DNA of 60,044 bases from Planctomycetota bacterium. Lineage in GTDB: Bacteria > Planctomycetota > UBA1135 > UBA2386. Shown here in pieces: positions 42,971 to 52,092 of this stretch. The translations under genes and the position numbers were made by a program. A model generated the notes under the pieces. The model had not been told where the DNA came from. It saw nothing but the letters and a program-made list of their open reading frames with translations, and did no database searches. The stretch lies in assembly GCA_020849665.1 (NCBI GenBank), contig JADLFX010000099.1, positions 1 through 60,044 of the forward strand, written 5' to 3'. How positions within the stretch are numbered: the first letter of the stretch is position 1; each line of letters begins with the position of its first letter.

Positions 42971-43687
42971 ATGTCCACCGACCGACGCGAGTTCCTCACG
43001 CTGACCGGCGGCGGCCTCCTGGCCGGCGCCCTTCCCCTCGGAGCGATGCCCATGAGCCCCAAGCCCGCGCCCGCCCGGCCCGAAGCCGGCGCGCACAAGC
43101 TGCCCGAACTCCCCTACTCCCTCGATGCCCTCGAGCCCTACTACGACCAGCAGACCGTGAAGCTGCACCACTCGGTGCACCACGCCGGCTACGTGGCCGG
43201 CCTCAACAAGGCCGAGAAGGACATGGCCGAGATGTGCGAGAAGGGCGAGTTCGCGCGCGCCAAGGCGGTGTGCAAGGCGCTGGCATTCCACGGCGCGGGG
43301 CACCTCCTGCACGCGCTCTTCTGGACCAACATGAAGGCCAAGGGCGGCGGCAAGCCGGAGGGCGACCTCGGCAAGCGGATCGAGGGGCACTTCAAGGACC
43401 ACGGCACGTTCGTCAAGCTCTTCGCCGAGGTCGCCAACACCGTGGAGGGCTCGGGCTGGGCGATCCTCGGCCACCGCAGGATGGACGACCAGCTCGTGGT
43501 CCTGCAGGTCGAGAAGCACGAGAACTTCTGGCAGGCCGGGGTGACGCCGCTCCTCGCGCTCGACGTGTGGGAGCACGCCTACTACCTCAAGTACCAGAAC
43601 CGCAGGAAGGACTGGACCCAGACCTTCCTCGACCACCTCGTGAACTGGGAGGACGTGGCGAACCGCCTGAAGGCCGCCACCGCGTGA
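42971..43687 (+). CDS. Fe/Mn superoxide dismutase with Tat signal
   Basis: 238 residues. Twin-arginine signal TDRREFLTLTGGGLLAGALPL, then the two SOD domains. Metal ligands: His in KLHHSVHHAGYV, His in LAFHGAGHLLHALFW, and Asp/His in LALDVWEHAYY. Converts superoxide to peroxide and oxygen. The Tat signal implies folded export to the periplasm or envelope, less common than cytoplasmic SOD. A GGAG sits 8 nt before the ATG. Fe versus Mn cannot be decided reliably by eye. Divergent from the DUF4349 gene. Confidence 0.95.
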   Translation: MSTDRREFLTLTGGGLLAGALPLGAMPMSPKPAPARPEAGAHKLPELPYSLDALEPYYDQQTVKLHHSVHHAGYVAGLNKAEKDMAEMCEKGEFARAKAVCKALAFHGAGHLLHALFWTNMKAKGGGKPEGDLGKRIEGHFKDHGTFVKLFAEVANTVEGSGWAILGHRRMDDQLVVLQVEKHENFWQAGVTPLLALDVWEHAYYLKYQNRRKDWTQTFLDHLVNWEDVANRLKAATA

Positions 43688-43731
43688 GCCCGGAACCGAT
43701 CGTCGCGGGCGCGGCTCCGGCACCCTGAGGC

Positions 43732-44622
43732 ATGGTCCGCCTGCCCGTCGAGCGGCGGCGTGCCGAGCGTCCGCACGGGCCGCACAGCGGTCCGCGCCGG
43801 CCCTGGCGCCGCGCGGTGGCGCAGGCGTTCGCGGCCTGCAACCGCCTCCTCGACCGCCTGCCCGCGCTGCACCGCCACGTGCAGGGCGCCATCCGCTGCA
43901 CGCACGACGAGGTCGCGCTGCGCCGCGGCGGCCGGGGGCTCGACGGAGTGCGGCTCGCGTTCCTCTCCGACCTGCACGCCGGCAGCTGCATGCGCGAGGC
44001 CGACCTGTGCCGGATCTTCGCGCAGGTCGCCGCGGAGCAGCCCGACCTGGTGCTGCTCGGCGGAGACCTGATCAACACGCGCGAGCGGGAGATCACGTTC
44101 TACCGCGAGGCGCTGCGTCTGCTGCGGCCGCCGCTCGGCGTGTACGCGGTGCCCGGCAACCACGACCACTTCTTCGGCACCGACATCGAACTCTGGCGGC
44201 TCTTCCTGCGCGATCACGGCGTGCGGGTGCTCCTCGACGCAGGCGAGCGCGTGACGCGCGGCGGCGCCAGCCTGTGGCTGGCGGGTGTGGACGACCTCAC
44301 CGAGGCGGGCAGCGACCTGGAGGCGGCCCTGGCCGGGGCGGCCGAGGGCGAGCCGATCGTCCTGCTCTCGCACCACCCCGACTTCTTCGTCGAGGCGTCC
44401 GGGGCGGGCGTCGACCTGCAGCTCTCCGGCCACACGCACGGCGGCCAGATCCGCATCTTCGGCTGGGCGCCGCTGACCCACAGCGCGCACGGCTACGTCG
44501 AGGGCTTCCACGAGCGGAACGGCGCCCGGCTCTTCGTCGGCCGCGGCGTGGGGGTGACCCTGCTCCCGCTGCGCGTCGGCGCGCCCGCGCAGATCGCGTT
44601 CCTCACCCTGCGGGTGCCTTGA
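43732..44622 (+). CDS. Calcineurin-like metallophosphoesterase (YaeI/YkuE type)
   Basis: 296 residues. All five metal motifs are seen: FLSDLHAGS, LGGDLIN, VPGNHDHFF, LLSHHPDFF, and SGHTHGGQI. An N-terminal ~60-residue basic, amphipathic segment precedes them. YaeI/YkuE-type enzymes act on membrane phospholipid-type substrates, often at the membrane. TGAGG precedes the ATG. First of a three-gene cluster with the proline-racemase-family and M14 peptidase genes (42-nt gap to the next). Confidence 0.9.
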   Translation: MVRLPVERRRAERPHGPHSGPRRPWRRAVAQAFAACNRLLDRLPALHRHVQGAIRCTHDEVALRRGGRGLDGVRLAFLSDLHAGSCMREADLCRIFAQVAAEQPDLVLLGGDLINTREREITFYREALRLLRPPLGVYAVPGNHDHFFGTDIELWRLFLRDHGVRVLLDAGERVTRGGASLWLAGVDDLTEAGSDLEAALAGAAEGEPIVLLSHHPDFFVEASGAGVDLQLSGHTHGGQIRIFGWAPLTHSAHGYVEGFHERNGARLFVGRGVGVTLLPLRVGAPAQIAFLTLRVP

Positions 44623-44663
44623 GGGCAGTTGGGCGGACGCCGCGTTCCGGGCAAGATGCGGGC

Positions 44664-45671
44664 ATGCACTTCGCGCACGTGCTGCAGGCGGTCGACACGC
44701 ACACCGCGGGGGAGCCCACGCGCATCGTCACCTCGGGGCTGCCGGCGCTCGCGGGCGCGACGATGGCCGAGCGCCGCGCGTTCCTGCAGGGGCGTCTGGA
44801 CCGCTTCCGTTCGGCGCTGGTCCGCGAACCGCGTGGCCACGACGCGATCGTCGTGGCGTTCCTCACGCCGCCGGTCTCCCCGGGCGCGCACACCGGGGTG
44901 GTGTTCGCCAACGACGTCGGCTACCTGGGCATGTGCGGCCACGGCGCGATCGGCGTTGCCACGATGCTGGTGCAGACCGGCGTGGTGGTCGCGGAGGAGC
45001 CGCTCACCAGGGTCCGGCTCGACACCCCGGCCGGCATGGTGGAATGCGCCGTGCGCGTGCGCGGCGGCAAGGTGACGTCGGTGCTCCTGCACAACGTCCC
45101 CGCGTTCGTGCAGGACCTCGACCTGCGGGTGCCGGTGCCCGGCATGGGCGAGCTGACCGTGGACGTCGCCTACGGCGGCAACTGGTTCGCGATCCTCCCG
45201 GCGCGCGCGGTGGGGTTGAGCGTGGCGAGCGCGCAGCTGCCCGAGCTGCTCGACGCCAGCATGCGGATCCGCGCCGCGCTCGAGGCCCACGGCGTCCGCG
45301 GCCGCGACCCGCGCGGCGGTGGCGGCGCACCGATCGACCACGTCGAGCTGACCGAGGAGGAGGCGGCGCGCGAGGGCGTGCGCGCCCGCACGTTCACCCT
45401 CTGTCCCGGGCGCAGCTACGACCGCTCGCCGTGCGGCACCGGGACCTCGGCCAAGCTCGCGGTCCTGCACGCGCGTGGCAAGCTGGCCCCGGGCGCGCCG
45501 TTCCACAACCACTCCGTGCTGGGCACCCGCTTCGAGGGGCGGATCGCCGGCACGGCGCCGCTCGGCGACCGCACGGCGGTGTTGCCGACCATCGAGGGCT
45601 CGGCGTGGATCACCGGCTTCGCCACCTTCGTCCTCGACCCCGACGACCCGCTCGTCCACGGCATCGCATGA
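44664..45671 (+). CDS. Proline racemase family epimerase
   Basis: 335 residues. The two catalytic cysteines are both present: Cys91 in GMCGHGAIG and Cys257 in DRSPCGTGTSA. Two Cys residues mark racemase/epimerase activity (proline racemase or 4-hydroxyproline 2-epimerase), whereas the related trans-3-hydroxyproline dehydratase has Thr in place of one. It also has the family's opening QAVDTHTAGEPTRIV. Cytosolic. Substrate between Pro and hydroxyproline cannot be fixed by eye. The next gene's start overlaps its stop (ATGA). Confidence 0.93.
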   Translation: MHFAHVLQAVDTHTAGEPTRIVTSGLPALAGATMAERRAFLQGRLDRFRSALVREPRGHDAIVVAFLTPPVSPGAHTGVVFANDVGYLGMCGHGAIGVATMLVQTGVVVAEEPLTRVRLDTPAGMVECAVRVRGGKVTSVLLHNVPAFVQDLDLRVPVPGMGELTVDVAYGGNWFAILPARAVGLSVASAQLPELLDASMRIRAALEAHGVRGRDPRGGGGAPIDHVELTEEEAAREGVRARTFTLCPGRSYDRSPCGTGTSAKLAVLHARGKLAPGAPFHNHSVLGTRFEGRIAGTAPLGDRTAVLPTIEGSAWITGFATFVLDPDDPLVHGIA

Positions 45672-46435
45672 TCCGGAGGGGAGTGCGTGGTTCCCTGGCC
45701 TCGCTGGGGCTGGTCGCGCTCGGCGCATGTGCCGGGCCGCTGCACCCCGGACTGGCCGTGCCGCGCGACGCGGCGGCCGAGGCGCTCTCGGAGTGGCGCG
45801 CGATCGGCCGCACCCACCAGGACCGTCCCCTGCGCGTGCGCACCGCCGGCGGCGGCCCGCGCCGGGTGCTCTGGATCGGCGGGATCCACGGCAACGAGCG
45901 CGAGGGCCGGATCGCCACGGCGCGCCTGCCCGAGGTGTTCCTGGAGCGCGGCCTGGGCGAGCGCGTCACGTTGACCATCCTGGAGGACGCGAACCCCGAC
46001 GGCAGCGCGCGCAACACCCGCGGCAACTCGCGCGGAGTGGACCTCAACCGGAACTTCCCCGCGCGCAACTTCCGCACCGCCACCGCGACCGCCGGCGGCC
46101 AGCCCCTCAGCCAGCCAGAGTCCCTGGCCCTCCACGACCTGATCCTCGACCTGCAGCCCGACCTGATCCTGGTGGCGCACTCCTGGGGCGGCCGCACGTT
46201 CGTGAACTTCGACGGCCCCGCCGAGGCGATCGCCCGGCGCTTCAGCGAGCAGAGCGGCCTGCCCATGGTGCGCTCGGACGAGTTCCCACCCACGCCCGGG
46301 TCCCTGGGATCCTGGGTCGGCCGCGACCTCGGCATCCCGATCGTGACGATCGAATGGCTGCGCGGTCGCGACCCCTTCGACGCGTGGGTGGCGACCAAGG
46401 AGGCGATCCTGACGGCGATCGCAGGCGACGGATGA
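45668..46435 (+). CDS. M14 family zinc carboxypeptidase, lipoprotein (MpaA-like)
   Basis: 255 residues. Lipobox VALGAC (Cys21). Zinc ligands His74 and Glu77 in GGIHGNERE, third ligand His171 in VAHSWGG, the substrate-binding NSRGVDLNRNFP, and the general-base Glu in VTIEW. The length and motifs fit the murein tripeptide amidase (MpaA) branch of M14. Predicted to act in the periplasm on cell-wall peptides (inference). Coupled to the proline-racemase-family gene. Confidence 0.88.
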   Translation: MIRRGVRGSLASLGLVALGACAGPLHPGLAVPRDAAAEALSEWRAIGRTHQDRPLRVRTAGGGPRRVLWIGGIHGNEREGRIATARLPEVFLERGLGERVTLTILEDANPDGSARNTRGNSRGVDLNRNFPARNFRTATATAGGQPLSQPESLALHDLILDLQPDLILVAHSWGGRTFVNFDGPAEAIARRFSEQSGLPMVRSDEFPPTPGSLGSWVGRDLGIPIVTIEWLRGRDPFDAWVATKEAILTAIAGDG

Positions 46436-46610
46436 GCCCGGTGGTTCGCACCCGCGTGGTCCGCCGGGCCGGCCGCGCCGGCGCCGGGCCAGCGCGGCCC
46501 GAAGGTCGGCCGCCGCGGAGGGCCGCGACGGGCTGGCCGGGGCGGCTCGCAGGCAACGGTGCGCGGCGCGCGACGATTCCTTGCACCACCCGCCCAGGGA
46601 GGGCGCGCCC

Positions 46611-48005
46611 TTGAATCCGCACGCCGTGCTCGACCGCGCCCATGCGCTCGCCTGCGCCTACCTCGCCGAGGTCGCGTCCCGGCACGTGGGGGGCCGGCCC
46701 ACGCAGGCGGCGCTGCACGCCGCGCTCGGCGGCGCGCTGCCGCAGGGACCGGCCGATCCGGTGCGCGTCCTGGAGCAGCTCGCGCGCGCCGCGGATCCCG
46801 GCATCGTGGCCACCGCGGGGCCGCGCTACTTCGGCTTCGTCACCGGCGGCGCCGTGCCCGTGGCCGTCGCGGCCGACTGGCTGGCCAGCGCGTGGGACCA
46901 GAACGGCGCGCTCTACGTCATGGCACCCGCGGTCGCCGTGCTGGAGGACGTGGTGGCCGGCTGGGTGGTGGAGCTGCTCGGCCTGCCGCGCGGCAGCTCG
47001 GTGGGGCTGGTCACGGGGTGCCACATGGCGAACTTCACCTGCCTGGCGGCGGCCCGGCACGAGGTGCTGCGGCGCGTGGGCTGGGACGTGGAGGCGGACG
47101 GCCTGCAGCGGGCGCCGCGGGTGGCGGTGTACGTGGGCGAGGAGGTGCACGTCTCGGCCGTGGGCGCGCTGCGCATGCTGGGCCTCGGCGCTCGCGAGCT
47201 GGTCCGGGTTCCGGTCGACGACCAGGGCCGCATGCGCGCGGACGCGCTCGCCGGGGCCATGGCGGACGCCCGCGGCCCGGCCATCGTGTGTGCGCAGGTG
47301 GGGAACGTGAACACGGGCGCGAGCGACCCGATCGCGCGCATCGTCGACCTCGCCCGTGCCCGCGGCGCGTGGGTGCACGTGGACGGCGCCTTCGGGCTCT
47401 GGGCCGCGGCGGTTCCCGAGCTGCGGGACCAGGTGGCGGGGGTGGAGCGGGCGGATTCCTGGGCCACCGATGCGCACAAGTGGCTGAACGTGCCGTACGA
47501 CTCGGGGCTGGCGATCGTGCGCGACCCGGCGCCGCATCGTGCGGCCATGGGCCTGCGCGCTGCCTACCTGCAGCGCGGGGACGACGAGGAACGCGCCGGC
47601 ATGGACTGGGTGCCGGAGTCGTCGCGGCGCGCCCGCGTGCTGCCGCTCTACGCGCTCCTGCGCACGCTCGGGGCCGGCGGCGTGGCCGGCCTCGTCCGCA
47701 GGACCTGCGCGCTGGCCCGGCGCATGGCCGCGGCGCTGGCGGCGGAGCCGGGAGTCACCGTGCTCAACGACGTCGTGCTCAACCAGGTCCTGGTGCGCTT
47801 CGCCGCTGCCGACGGCCGGGCGGAGGACGTCACCCCGCAGGTCGTGGCGCGGGTGCAGGCCGAGGGCACCTGCTGGGCGGGCGGCACGGTCTGGCAGGGA
47901 CGGCAGGCCATGCGCATCTCGGTGTCGAACTGGTCCACCACCGAGGCCGACATCGACCGCTCGGCGGCGGCGATCCTCGGCTGCCATCGCGCCGCGCGCG
48001 CCTGA
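46611..48005 (+). CDS. PLP-dependent group II decarboxylase-like protein
   Basis: 464 residues from TTG at 46611, which has a strong ribosome site AGGGAGG 8 nt upstream; an earlier TTG at 46581 lacks one. Fold-type I aminotransferase/decarboxylase: PLP-stacking His180 (YVGEEVHVSA), Asp258 (VHVDGAFG), Schiff-base Lys290 (TDAHKWLNVPYDSG). This matches the aromatic/glutamate decarboxylase superfamily (relatives of tyrosine, DOPA and glutamate decarboxylase). Substrate unknown. The stop is embedded in a hairpin shared with folD. Confidence 0.88.
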   Translation: MNPHAVLDRAHALACAYLAEVASRHVGGRPTQAALHAALGGALPQGPADPVRVLEQLARAADPGIVATAGPRYFGFVTGGAVPVAVAADWLASAWDQNGALYVMAPAVAVLEDVVAGWVVELLGLPRGSSVGLVTGCHMANFTCLAAARHEVLRRVGWDVEADGLQRAPRVAVYVGEEVHVSAVGALRMLGLGARELVRVPVDDQGRMRADALAGAMADARGPAIVCAQVGNVNTGASDPIARIVDLARARGAWVHVDGAFGLWAAAVPELRDQVAGVERADSWATDAHKWLNVPYDSGLAIVRDPAPHRAAMGLRAAYLQRGDDEERAGMDWVPESSRRARVLPLYALLRTLGAGGVAGLVRRTCALARRMAAALAAEPGVTVLNDVVLNQVLVRFAAADGRAEDVTPQVVARVQAEGTCWAGGTVWQGRQAMRISVSNWSTTEADIDRSAAAILGCHRAARA

Positions 48006-48018
48006 ACGTCGCGTTCAG
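48002..48018. terminator. Hairpin embedding both stop codons (decarboxylase and folD)
   Basis: CTGAACG (48002-48008) pairs perfectly with CGTTCAG (48012-48018), 3-nt loop. The decarboxylase TGA (48003-48005) is in the left arm and the folD TGA (48015-48017, minus strand) in the right arm. Confidence 0.45.
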
Positions 48019-48848
48019 CGCTGTGCCGCGCGCAGCGTGTTCGCCATCAGCATCGCGATCGTCATCGGGCCCACGCCGCCCGGCACCGGGGTGATCCACG
48101 CCGCGCGTTCCCTGGCGGCGGCGAACTCCACGTCGCCCACCAGCCTGCCGTCGGGCAGGCGGTTGATGCCCACGTCGATCACCAGCGCCCCCGGCCGGAT
48201 CCACGCCCCCTTCACCATCTCGGCGCGGCCGACCGCGGCGATCACGATCTCGGCACGCTGCACGTGGCCGGCCAGGTCCCTGGTCCGGCTGTGCGCGAGG
48301 GTCACCGTGCAGTCCATCTGCTCGAGGAGCTGGACCATGGGCTTGCCCACGAGGTTCGAGCGGCCGATCACGATGGCGTCGCGCCCGGACAGCGGCTCGC
48401 CGGTGCGCTTCAGGAGCTCCATCACGCCGGCCGGAGTGCACGGCACGAAGCCGTCGCGGCGCTGCGCCAGCAGGCCCGCGTTGCGGGGGTGCAGGCCGTC
48501 GACGTCCTTGCGCGGGTCGATGGTGTCCACGACGCGCTCCTGGCGGATCTGCTTGGGCACGGGGAACTGCACCAGGATGCCGTGCACCTTGGGGTCGTCG
48601 TTCAGCCGGCGCACCTCCGCGAGGAGGCGGTCTTCGGTGGTGTCCGCGGGCAGGTCGATCTGCCAGTGGCGGTAGCCGAGCCGTTCGGCGGTCTTGCCCT
48701 TGTTGCGCACGTACACCTGGCTGGCGGGATCCTCGCCCACGAGGATCACGGCCAGGCCGGGCGTCTCGGCCAGGGTCTTGGCGCGGTCGGCGAGGGCGGC
48801 GGTGATCTCGGCGGCGACGGCCTTGCCGTCCAGGATGCGGGCACTCAT
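48015..48848 (-). CDS. folD: Bifunctional methylenetetrahydrofolate dehydrogenase/cyclohydrolase
   Basis: 277 residues, normal FolD length. Signatures: [13 protein letters not shown] with catalytic Lys, [57 protein letters not shown]. Interconverts 5,10-methylene-THF, 5,10-methenyl-THF and 10-formyl-THF with NADP in the cytosol. ATG at 48848. Divergent from the permease operon, 131 nt away. Confidence 0.97.
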   Translation of the reverse strand: MSARILDGKAVAAEITAALADRAKTLAETPGLAVILVGEDPASQVYVRNKGKTAERLGYRHWQIDLPADTTEDRLLAEVRRLNDDPKVHGILVQFPVPKQIRQERVVDTIDPRKDVDGLHPRNAGLLAQRRDGFVPCTPAGVMELLKRTGEPLSGRDAIVIGRSNLVGKPMVQLLEQMDCTVTLAHSRTRDLAGHVQRAEIVIAAVGRAEMVKGAWIRPGALVIDVGINRLPDGRLVGDVEFAAARERAAWITPVPGGVGPMTIAMLMANTLRAAQR

Positions 48849-48979
48849 GGTCGGGCTACCGTTACCCGATCGCGGCGAGCGGTGCACGCACTGGCCCCGC
48901 TGCGGCCCAGGGGAGCGCGCTGGGCAGGACCGGCCCAGCGGGTGAAGATGCGTCCCGCCCGCTCCCCGCGCAGAACCGG

Positions 48980-49996
48980 ATGCGCTACGTCCTCACCCGC
49001 CTGCTCTGGATGGTGCCCACGGTGCTGGGCATCACGCTGATCACGTTCGTGCTCCTGGAGCTGACGCCGGGGGACCGGGCGCGCCTGCGCGCCGCCGGCG
49101 ATCCGGAGGCCGCGCAGGCCGGCGACGGCGAGGCGCAGCGCGCCCGCTACGAACGCTTCCTGCGCCACTTCGATCTGGTCGATCCGGCCACCGGCGCGCC
49201 GCGGCCGCTGCTGGAGCGCTATGGGCGCTGGCTCGGGCGCGCGCTCCGCTTCGACTTCGCCGCCCCCGACGAGGATCCGGCGGCGTTCCGCGACCGCTTC
49301 CTCGCGGCGCTCTCGGTCACGCTCCTGTTGAACCTGCTCGCGTTCGGGATCGCGCTCCTGGTCGGGGTGCCGCTCGGCTCCTGGCTCGGGATGCGCACCG
49401 CCAGCCCCGCGGACCGCGCGCTCTCCGGCGCGCTGCTCGCGCTCGCCGCGCTGCCCGAGTTCCTGGTGGCCACGCTGCTGCTCCTGCTCCTCGGCGGCGG
49501 ACTCTTCCCCGCCCTGCTCCCGGCGGGCGGGCTGCGCAGCGCCGGAGCGAGCGAGTGGCAGGCCGGTGCGCAGGCCTTCGACCTGCTCTCGCACCTGCTC
49601 CTGCCGGTCGCGACGCTGGCGCTCGGACCCACGGTGGTGATCGCCCGCTTCGTGCGCGAGTCCGTGGCGCGCGCCGCGCGCAGCGAGTTCGTGCGCACGC
49701 TGCGCGACCTCGGCCAGGATCCGGGCGCGCTGCGCCGCTGCGCGCTGCGCAACGGACTCGCGCCGCTCTGCACGCTCCTCGGCGGCCTCGTCGCCGGACT
49801 GGTGAGCGGCTCGGTGGTGGTGGAGAGCGTGTTCTCGCTGCCCGGCCTCGGCGGGCTCGCGTTCGCGGCGGTGAGCCAGCGCGAGTACGCCATGGTGCTC
49901 GCGGTCACCCTGCTGGCTTCGATCGCCACGCTCGTGGGCCTCCTGCTCGCCGATCTCCTGCACCGGGCCCTCGACCCGCGCGTGAGGCTGGCGTGA
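48980..49996 (+). CDS. ABC transporter permease, DppB/OppB type
   Basis: 338 residues. The DppB N-terminus ([21 protein letters not shown]) and LTPGD motif are followed by five to six membrane helices and the EAA loop ([21 protein letters not shown]), where the ATPase docks. Peptide/nickel-type importer subunit. No ATPase or solute-binding protein genes lie nearby, so the rest of the transporter must be elsewhere. The downstream permease starts in its stop codon (GTGA). Confidence 0.92.
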   Translation: MRYVLTRLLWMVPTVLGITLITFVLLELTPGDRARLRAAGDPEAAQAGDGEAQRARYERFLRHFDLVDPATGAPRPLLERYGRWLGRALRFDFAAPDEDPAAFRDRFLAALSVTLLLNLLAFGIALLVGVPLGSWLGMRTASPADRALSGALLALAALPEFLVATLLLLLLGGGLFPALLPAGGLRSAGASEWQAGAQAFDLLSHLLLPVATLALGPTVVIARFVRESVARAARSEFVRTLRDLGQDPGALRRCALRNGLAPLCTLLGGLVAGLVSGSVVVESVFSLPGLGGLAFAAVSQREYAMVLAVTLLASIATLVGLLLADLLHRALDPRVRLA

Positions 49997-50937
49997 ACCG
50001 CCTGGGCGCGGCGCTGCTCTGGGTCTTCCTGGGCGTGGCGGCGCTGGCGCCGTCGCTCGCCAACGACAAGCCGCTGCTCGCGCGGGTCGGCGGCGCGTGG
50101 CGCGTGCCCGCGCTGGCCGAGACGGTCGGGCTCGACCCAGGGCCCGCACCCGCGGAGACCTGGAAGGTGTGGTGGGCGGAGCTGCCCGACGAGGGCCCCG
50201 ACTTCGCGGTGTTCCCGCCCTGGCCGCACGGCCCGCGCGCCGGCGACCCGGCGCGGATCCGCGCCCTGCCGCATGCCGCGCACCCGCTCGGCACCGACGA
50301 CACCGGCCGCGACGTGCTGGCCCGCCTCGTGCACGGCGCACGCACCGCGCTGCTGGTGGGCGTGTGCGCGGCGGGGCTCGCGCTGCTCCTCGGCGTGCCG
50401 CTCGGCCTGGTCGCGGGCTACCGCGGCGGGGTCGCCGACGCGCTGGTGCTGCGCGCGGTCGAGCTGGTGCTCTGCTTCCCTGCCCTGCTCCTGGTCCTGG
50501 CGGTGGCGGCGTTCGCCGGCGGCTCGTTCGCGGCGCTGGTCGTGACGCTGGGCGCGCTGTCGTGGACCGGATTCGCGCGGATCGTGCGCGCGGAGACCCT
50601 CGCGCTGCGCGAGCGCGAGTTCGTGCTGACCGCGCGCGGCCTCGGCCTGGGCGCCGTGCGCGTGCTGCGCGCGCACGTGCTGCCGCAGCTGCGCGGCGCC
50701 GTGGCCACCACGTTCGCGTTCGTGGCCGCCGAGGCAGTGGTGGTCGAGGCCGCGCTGTCGTTCCTCGGCCTGGGCCCCGGGCTGCGCGGCGTGTCCTGGG
50801 GCGGGCTGCTCGCGCAGGGCAAGGCCCACGCCCACGAGGGCGCGTGGCACCTGTGGGCCTTCCCCGGCATGGCGCTGGCCCTGCTGCTGGTGACCCTGCA
50901 GGCGCGCGCCGACCGGCGGGCGCGGACCGCGGGATGA
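49993..50937 (+). CDS. ABC transporter permease, DppC/OppC type
   Basis: 314 residues, GTG start. N-terminal helix, then an unusually long periplasmic segment (~20-95, rich in Pro/Trp), the canonical HPLGTDDTGRDVLARLVHGA, five membrane helices and the EAA loop (EFVLTARGLGLGAVRVLRAHVLP). Partner of the upstream DppB-type permease. The next gene, a glycosyltransferase, starts inside its stop (ATGA). Confidence 0.92.
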   Translation: MNRLGAALLWVFLGVAALAPSLANDKPLLARVGGAWRVPALAETVGLDPGPAPAETWKVWWAELPDEGPDFAVFPPWPHGPRAGDPARIRALPHAAHPLGTDDTGRDVLARLVHGARTALLVGVCAAGLALLLGVPLGLVAGYRGGVADALVLRAVELVLCFPALLLVLAVAAFAGGSFAALVVTLGALSWTGFARIVRAETLALREREFVLTARGLGLGAVRVLRAHVLPQLRGAVATTFAFVAAEAVVVEAALSFLGLGPGLRGVSWGGLLAQGKAHAHEGAWHLWAFPGMALALLLVTLQARADRRARTAG

Positions 50938-52061
50938 ACGTGCTGCTCTGGCTGGTGGCCGCCGGCTACCTGCTGCACGCCGCCACCGTCCTGCGCGCCG
51001 CGCTCGCCGTGCCGCGCCTGCCCGCCGCGCTGCCGGGACCGGCGCCCAGCGTGTCGATCGTCGTGGCGATGCGCGACGAAGCGCGCGACGCCGAGGCCGC
51101 CGTGCGTGGCTTCCTGGCCCAGCGCGACGTCGACCTCGAGCTGATCGTGGCCGACGACCGCAGCCGCGACGCCACGTCCGAGGTGCTGGCCCGGCTCGCC
51201 GCCGCCGAGCCGCGCCTGCGCGTGGTGACGATCCGCGCGCTGCCCCAGGGTTGGCTGGGCAAGTGCCACGCCCTGCACGTCGCGGGTGCGGCGGCGCGCG
51301 GCGAGTGGCTGCTGTTCAGCGACGCCGACCAGCGCCTCGTCCCGGACGCTGTGCGGCGCGCGGTCGACGCCGCACGCGCGTCCGGCGCCGACCACCTGGT
51401 GCTCGCCCCCAACCACGCGCCGACCACGCCCCTGGGCCGCGCCTGCCTGCTGGCGTTCCGGGCCGCGCTCGTCCGGCAGATGGACCTGGCCAACCGCGAC
51501 CATCCGCGCGGCTTCCTGGGCGTGGGCGCGTTCAACCTGGTGCGGGCGCGGACCTGGCGTGCCGTCGGCGGACACGCCCGCCTGCGGATGGAGGTGCTGG
51601 AGGACGTGGGCCTCGCGCTGCTCCTGCGCACCGCGGGCTTCCGGACCAGGGCCTACGACGGGGCGGCCGAGAGCGTGGTGGACTGGGGCGGCACGCCACG
51701 CGCCCTGCTGCAGGTCCTGGAGAAGAACGGCATCGCGCTCCTGCGCTACCAGGACTGGCTCGCGGTCGCGGCCGGCGTGGCGATGCCCGGCGTCTGGCTG
51801 GCGGCGTGGGCCGGTCCGTTCCTGGGCGGCGCGGCGGGGTGGGCGGCGTTCGCCGGGCTGTGCAGCGCCGCGCTGCCGGCGGCGCTGCTGGCGCGCCGCC
51901 TGGGCTGGCAGCCGTGGCTGGCGTGCCTCGTCCCGCTGGCGGTCCTGCTGCCCACGCTGGCGCTCCTGCGCTCGTGGCTCCTCGCGCGCCGGCGCGGCGG
52001 CGTGCGCTGGCGCGACACGTTCTATCCGCTCGCGGAACTGCGCCGCGGCCGCGCGTGGTGA
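50934..52061 (+). CDS. Membrane GT2 glycosyltransferase, HpnB/CrtQ-like
   Basis: 375 residues. N-terminal membrane helix, then a GT-A domain: SIVVAMRDEARD, ADDRSRDATSE, metal-binding FSDADQ, acceptor-binding GVGAFNLVRA and catalytic LEDVGLALLLR. Two to three C-terminal helices follow (LAAWAGPFL, WLACLVPLAVLLPTLALL). This layout is typical of hopanoid-biosynthesis-associated HpnB and carotenoid CrtQ-like enzymes. Co-translated with the permease pair. Sugar and acceptor unknown. Confidence 0.88.
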   Translation: MNVLLWLVAAGYLLHAATVLRAALAVPRLPAALPGPAPSVSIVVAMRDEARDAEAAVRGFLAQRDVDLELIVADDRSRDATSEVLARLAAAEPRLRVVTIRALPQGWLGKCHALHVAGAAARGEWLLFSDADQRLVPDAVRRAVDAARASGADHLVLAPNHAPTTPLGRACLLAFRAALVRQMDLANRDHPRGFLGVGAFNLVRARTWRAVGGHARLRMEVLEDVGLALLLRTAGFRTRAYDGAAESVVDWGGTPRALLQVLEKNGIALLRYQDWLAVAAGVAMPGVWLAAWAGPFLGGAAGWAAFAGLCSAALPAALLARRLGWQPWLACLVPLAVLLPTLALLRSWLLARRRGGVRWRDTFYPLAELRRGRAW

Positions 52062-52065
52062 GTCG

Positions 52066-52079
52066 CGCCGGCCGCGGCG
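52066..52079. terminator. Small hairpin between convergent GT2 and kelch genes
   Basis: CGCCG / CGGCG (52066-52070 with 52075-52079), 4-nt loop, between stops at 52061 and 52093. Short stem, so uncertain. Confidence 0.25.
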
Positions 52080-52092
52080 TTCGGACGGGAGC

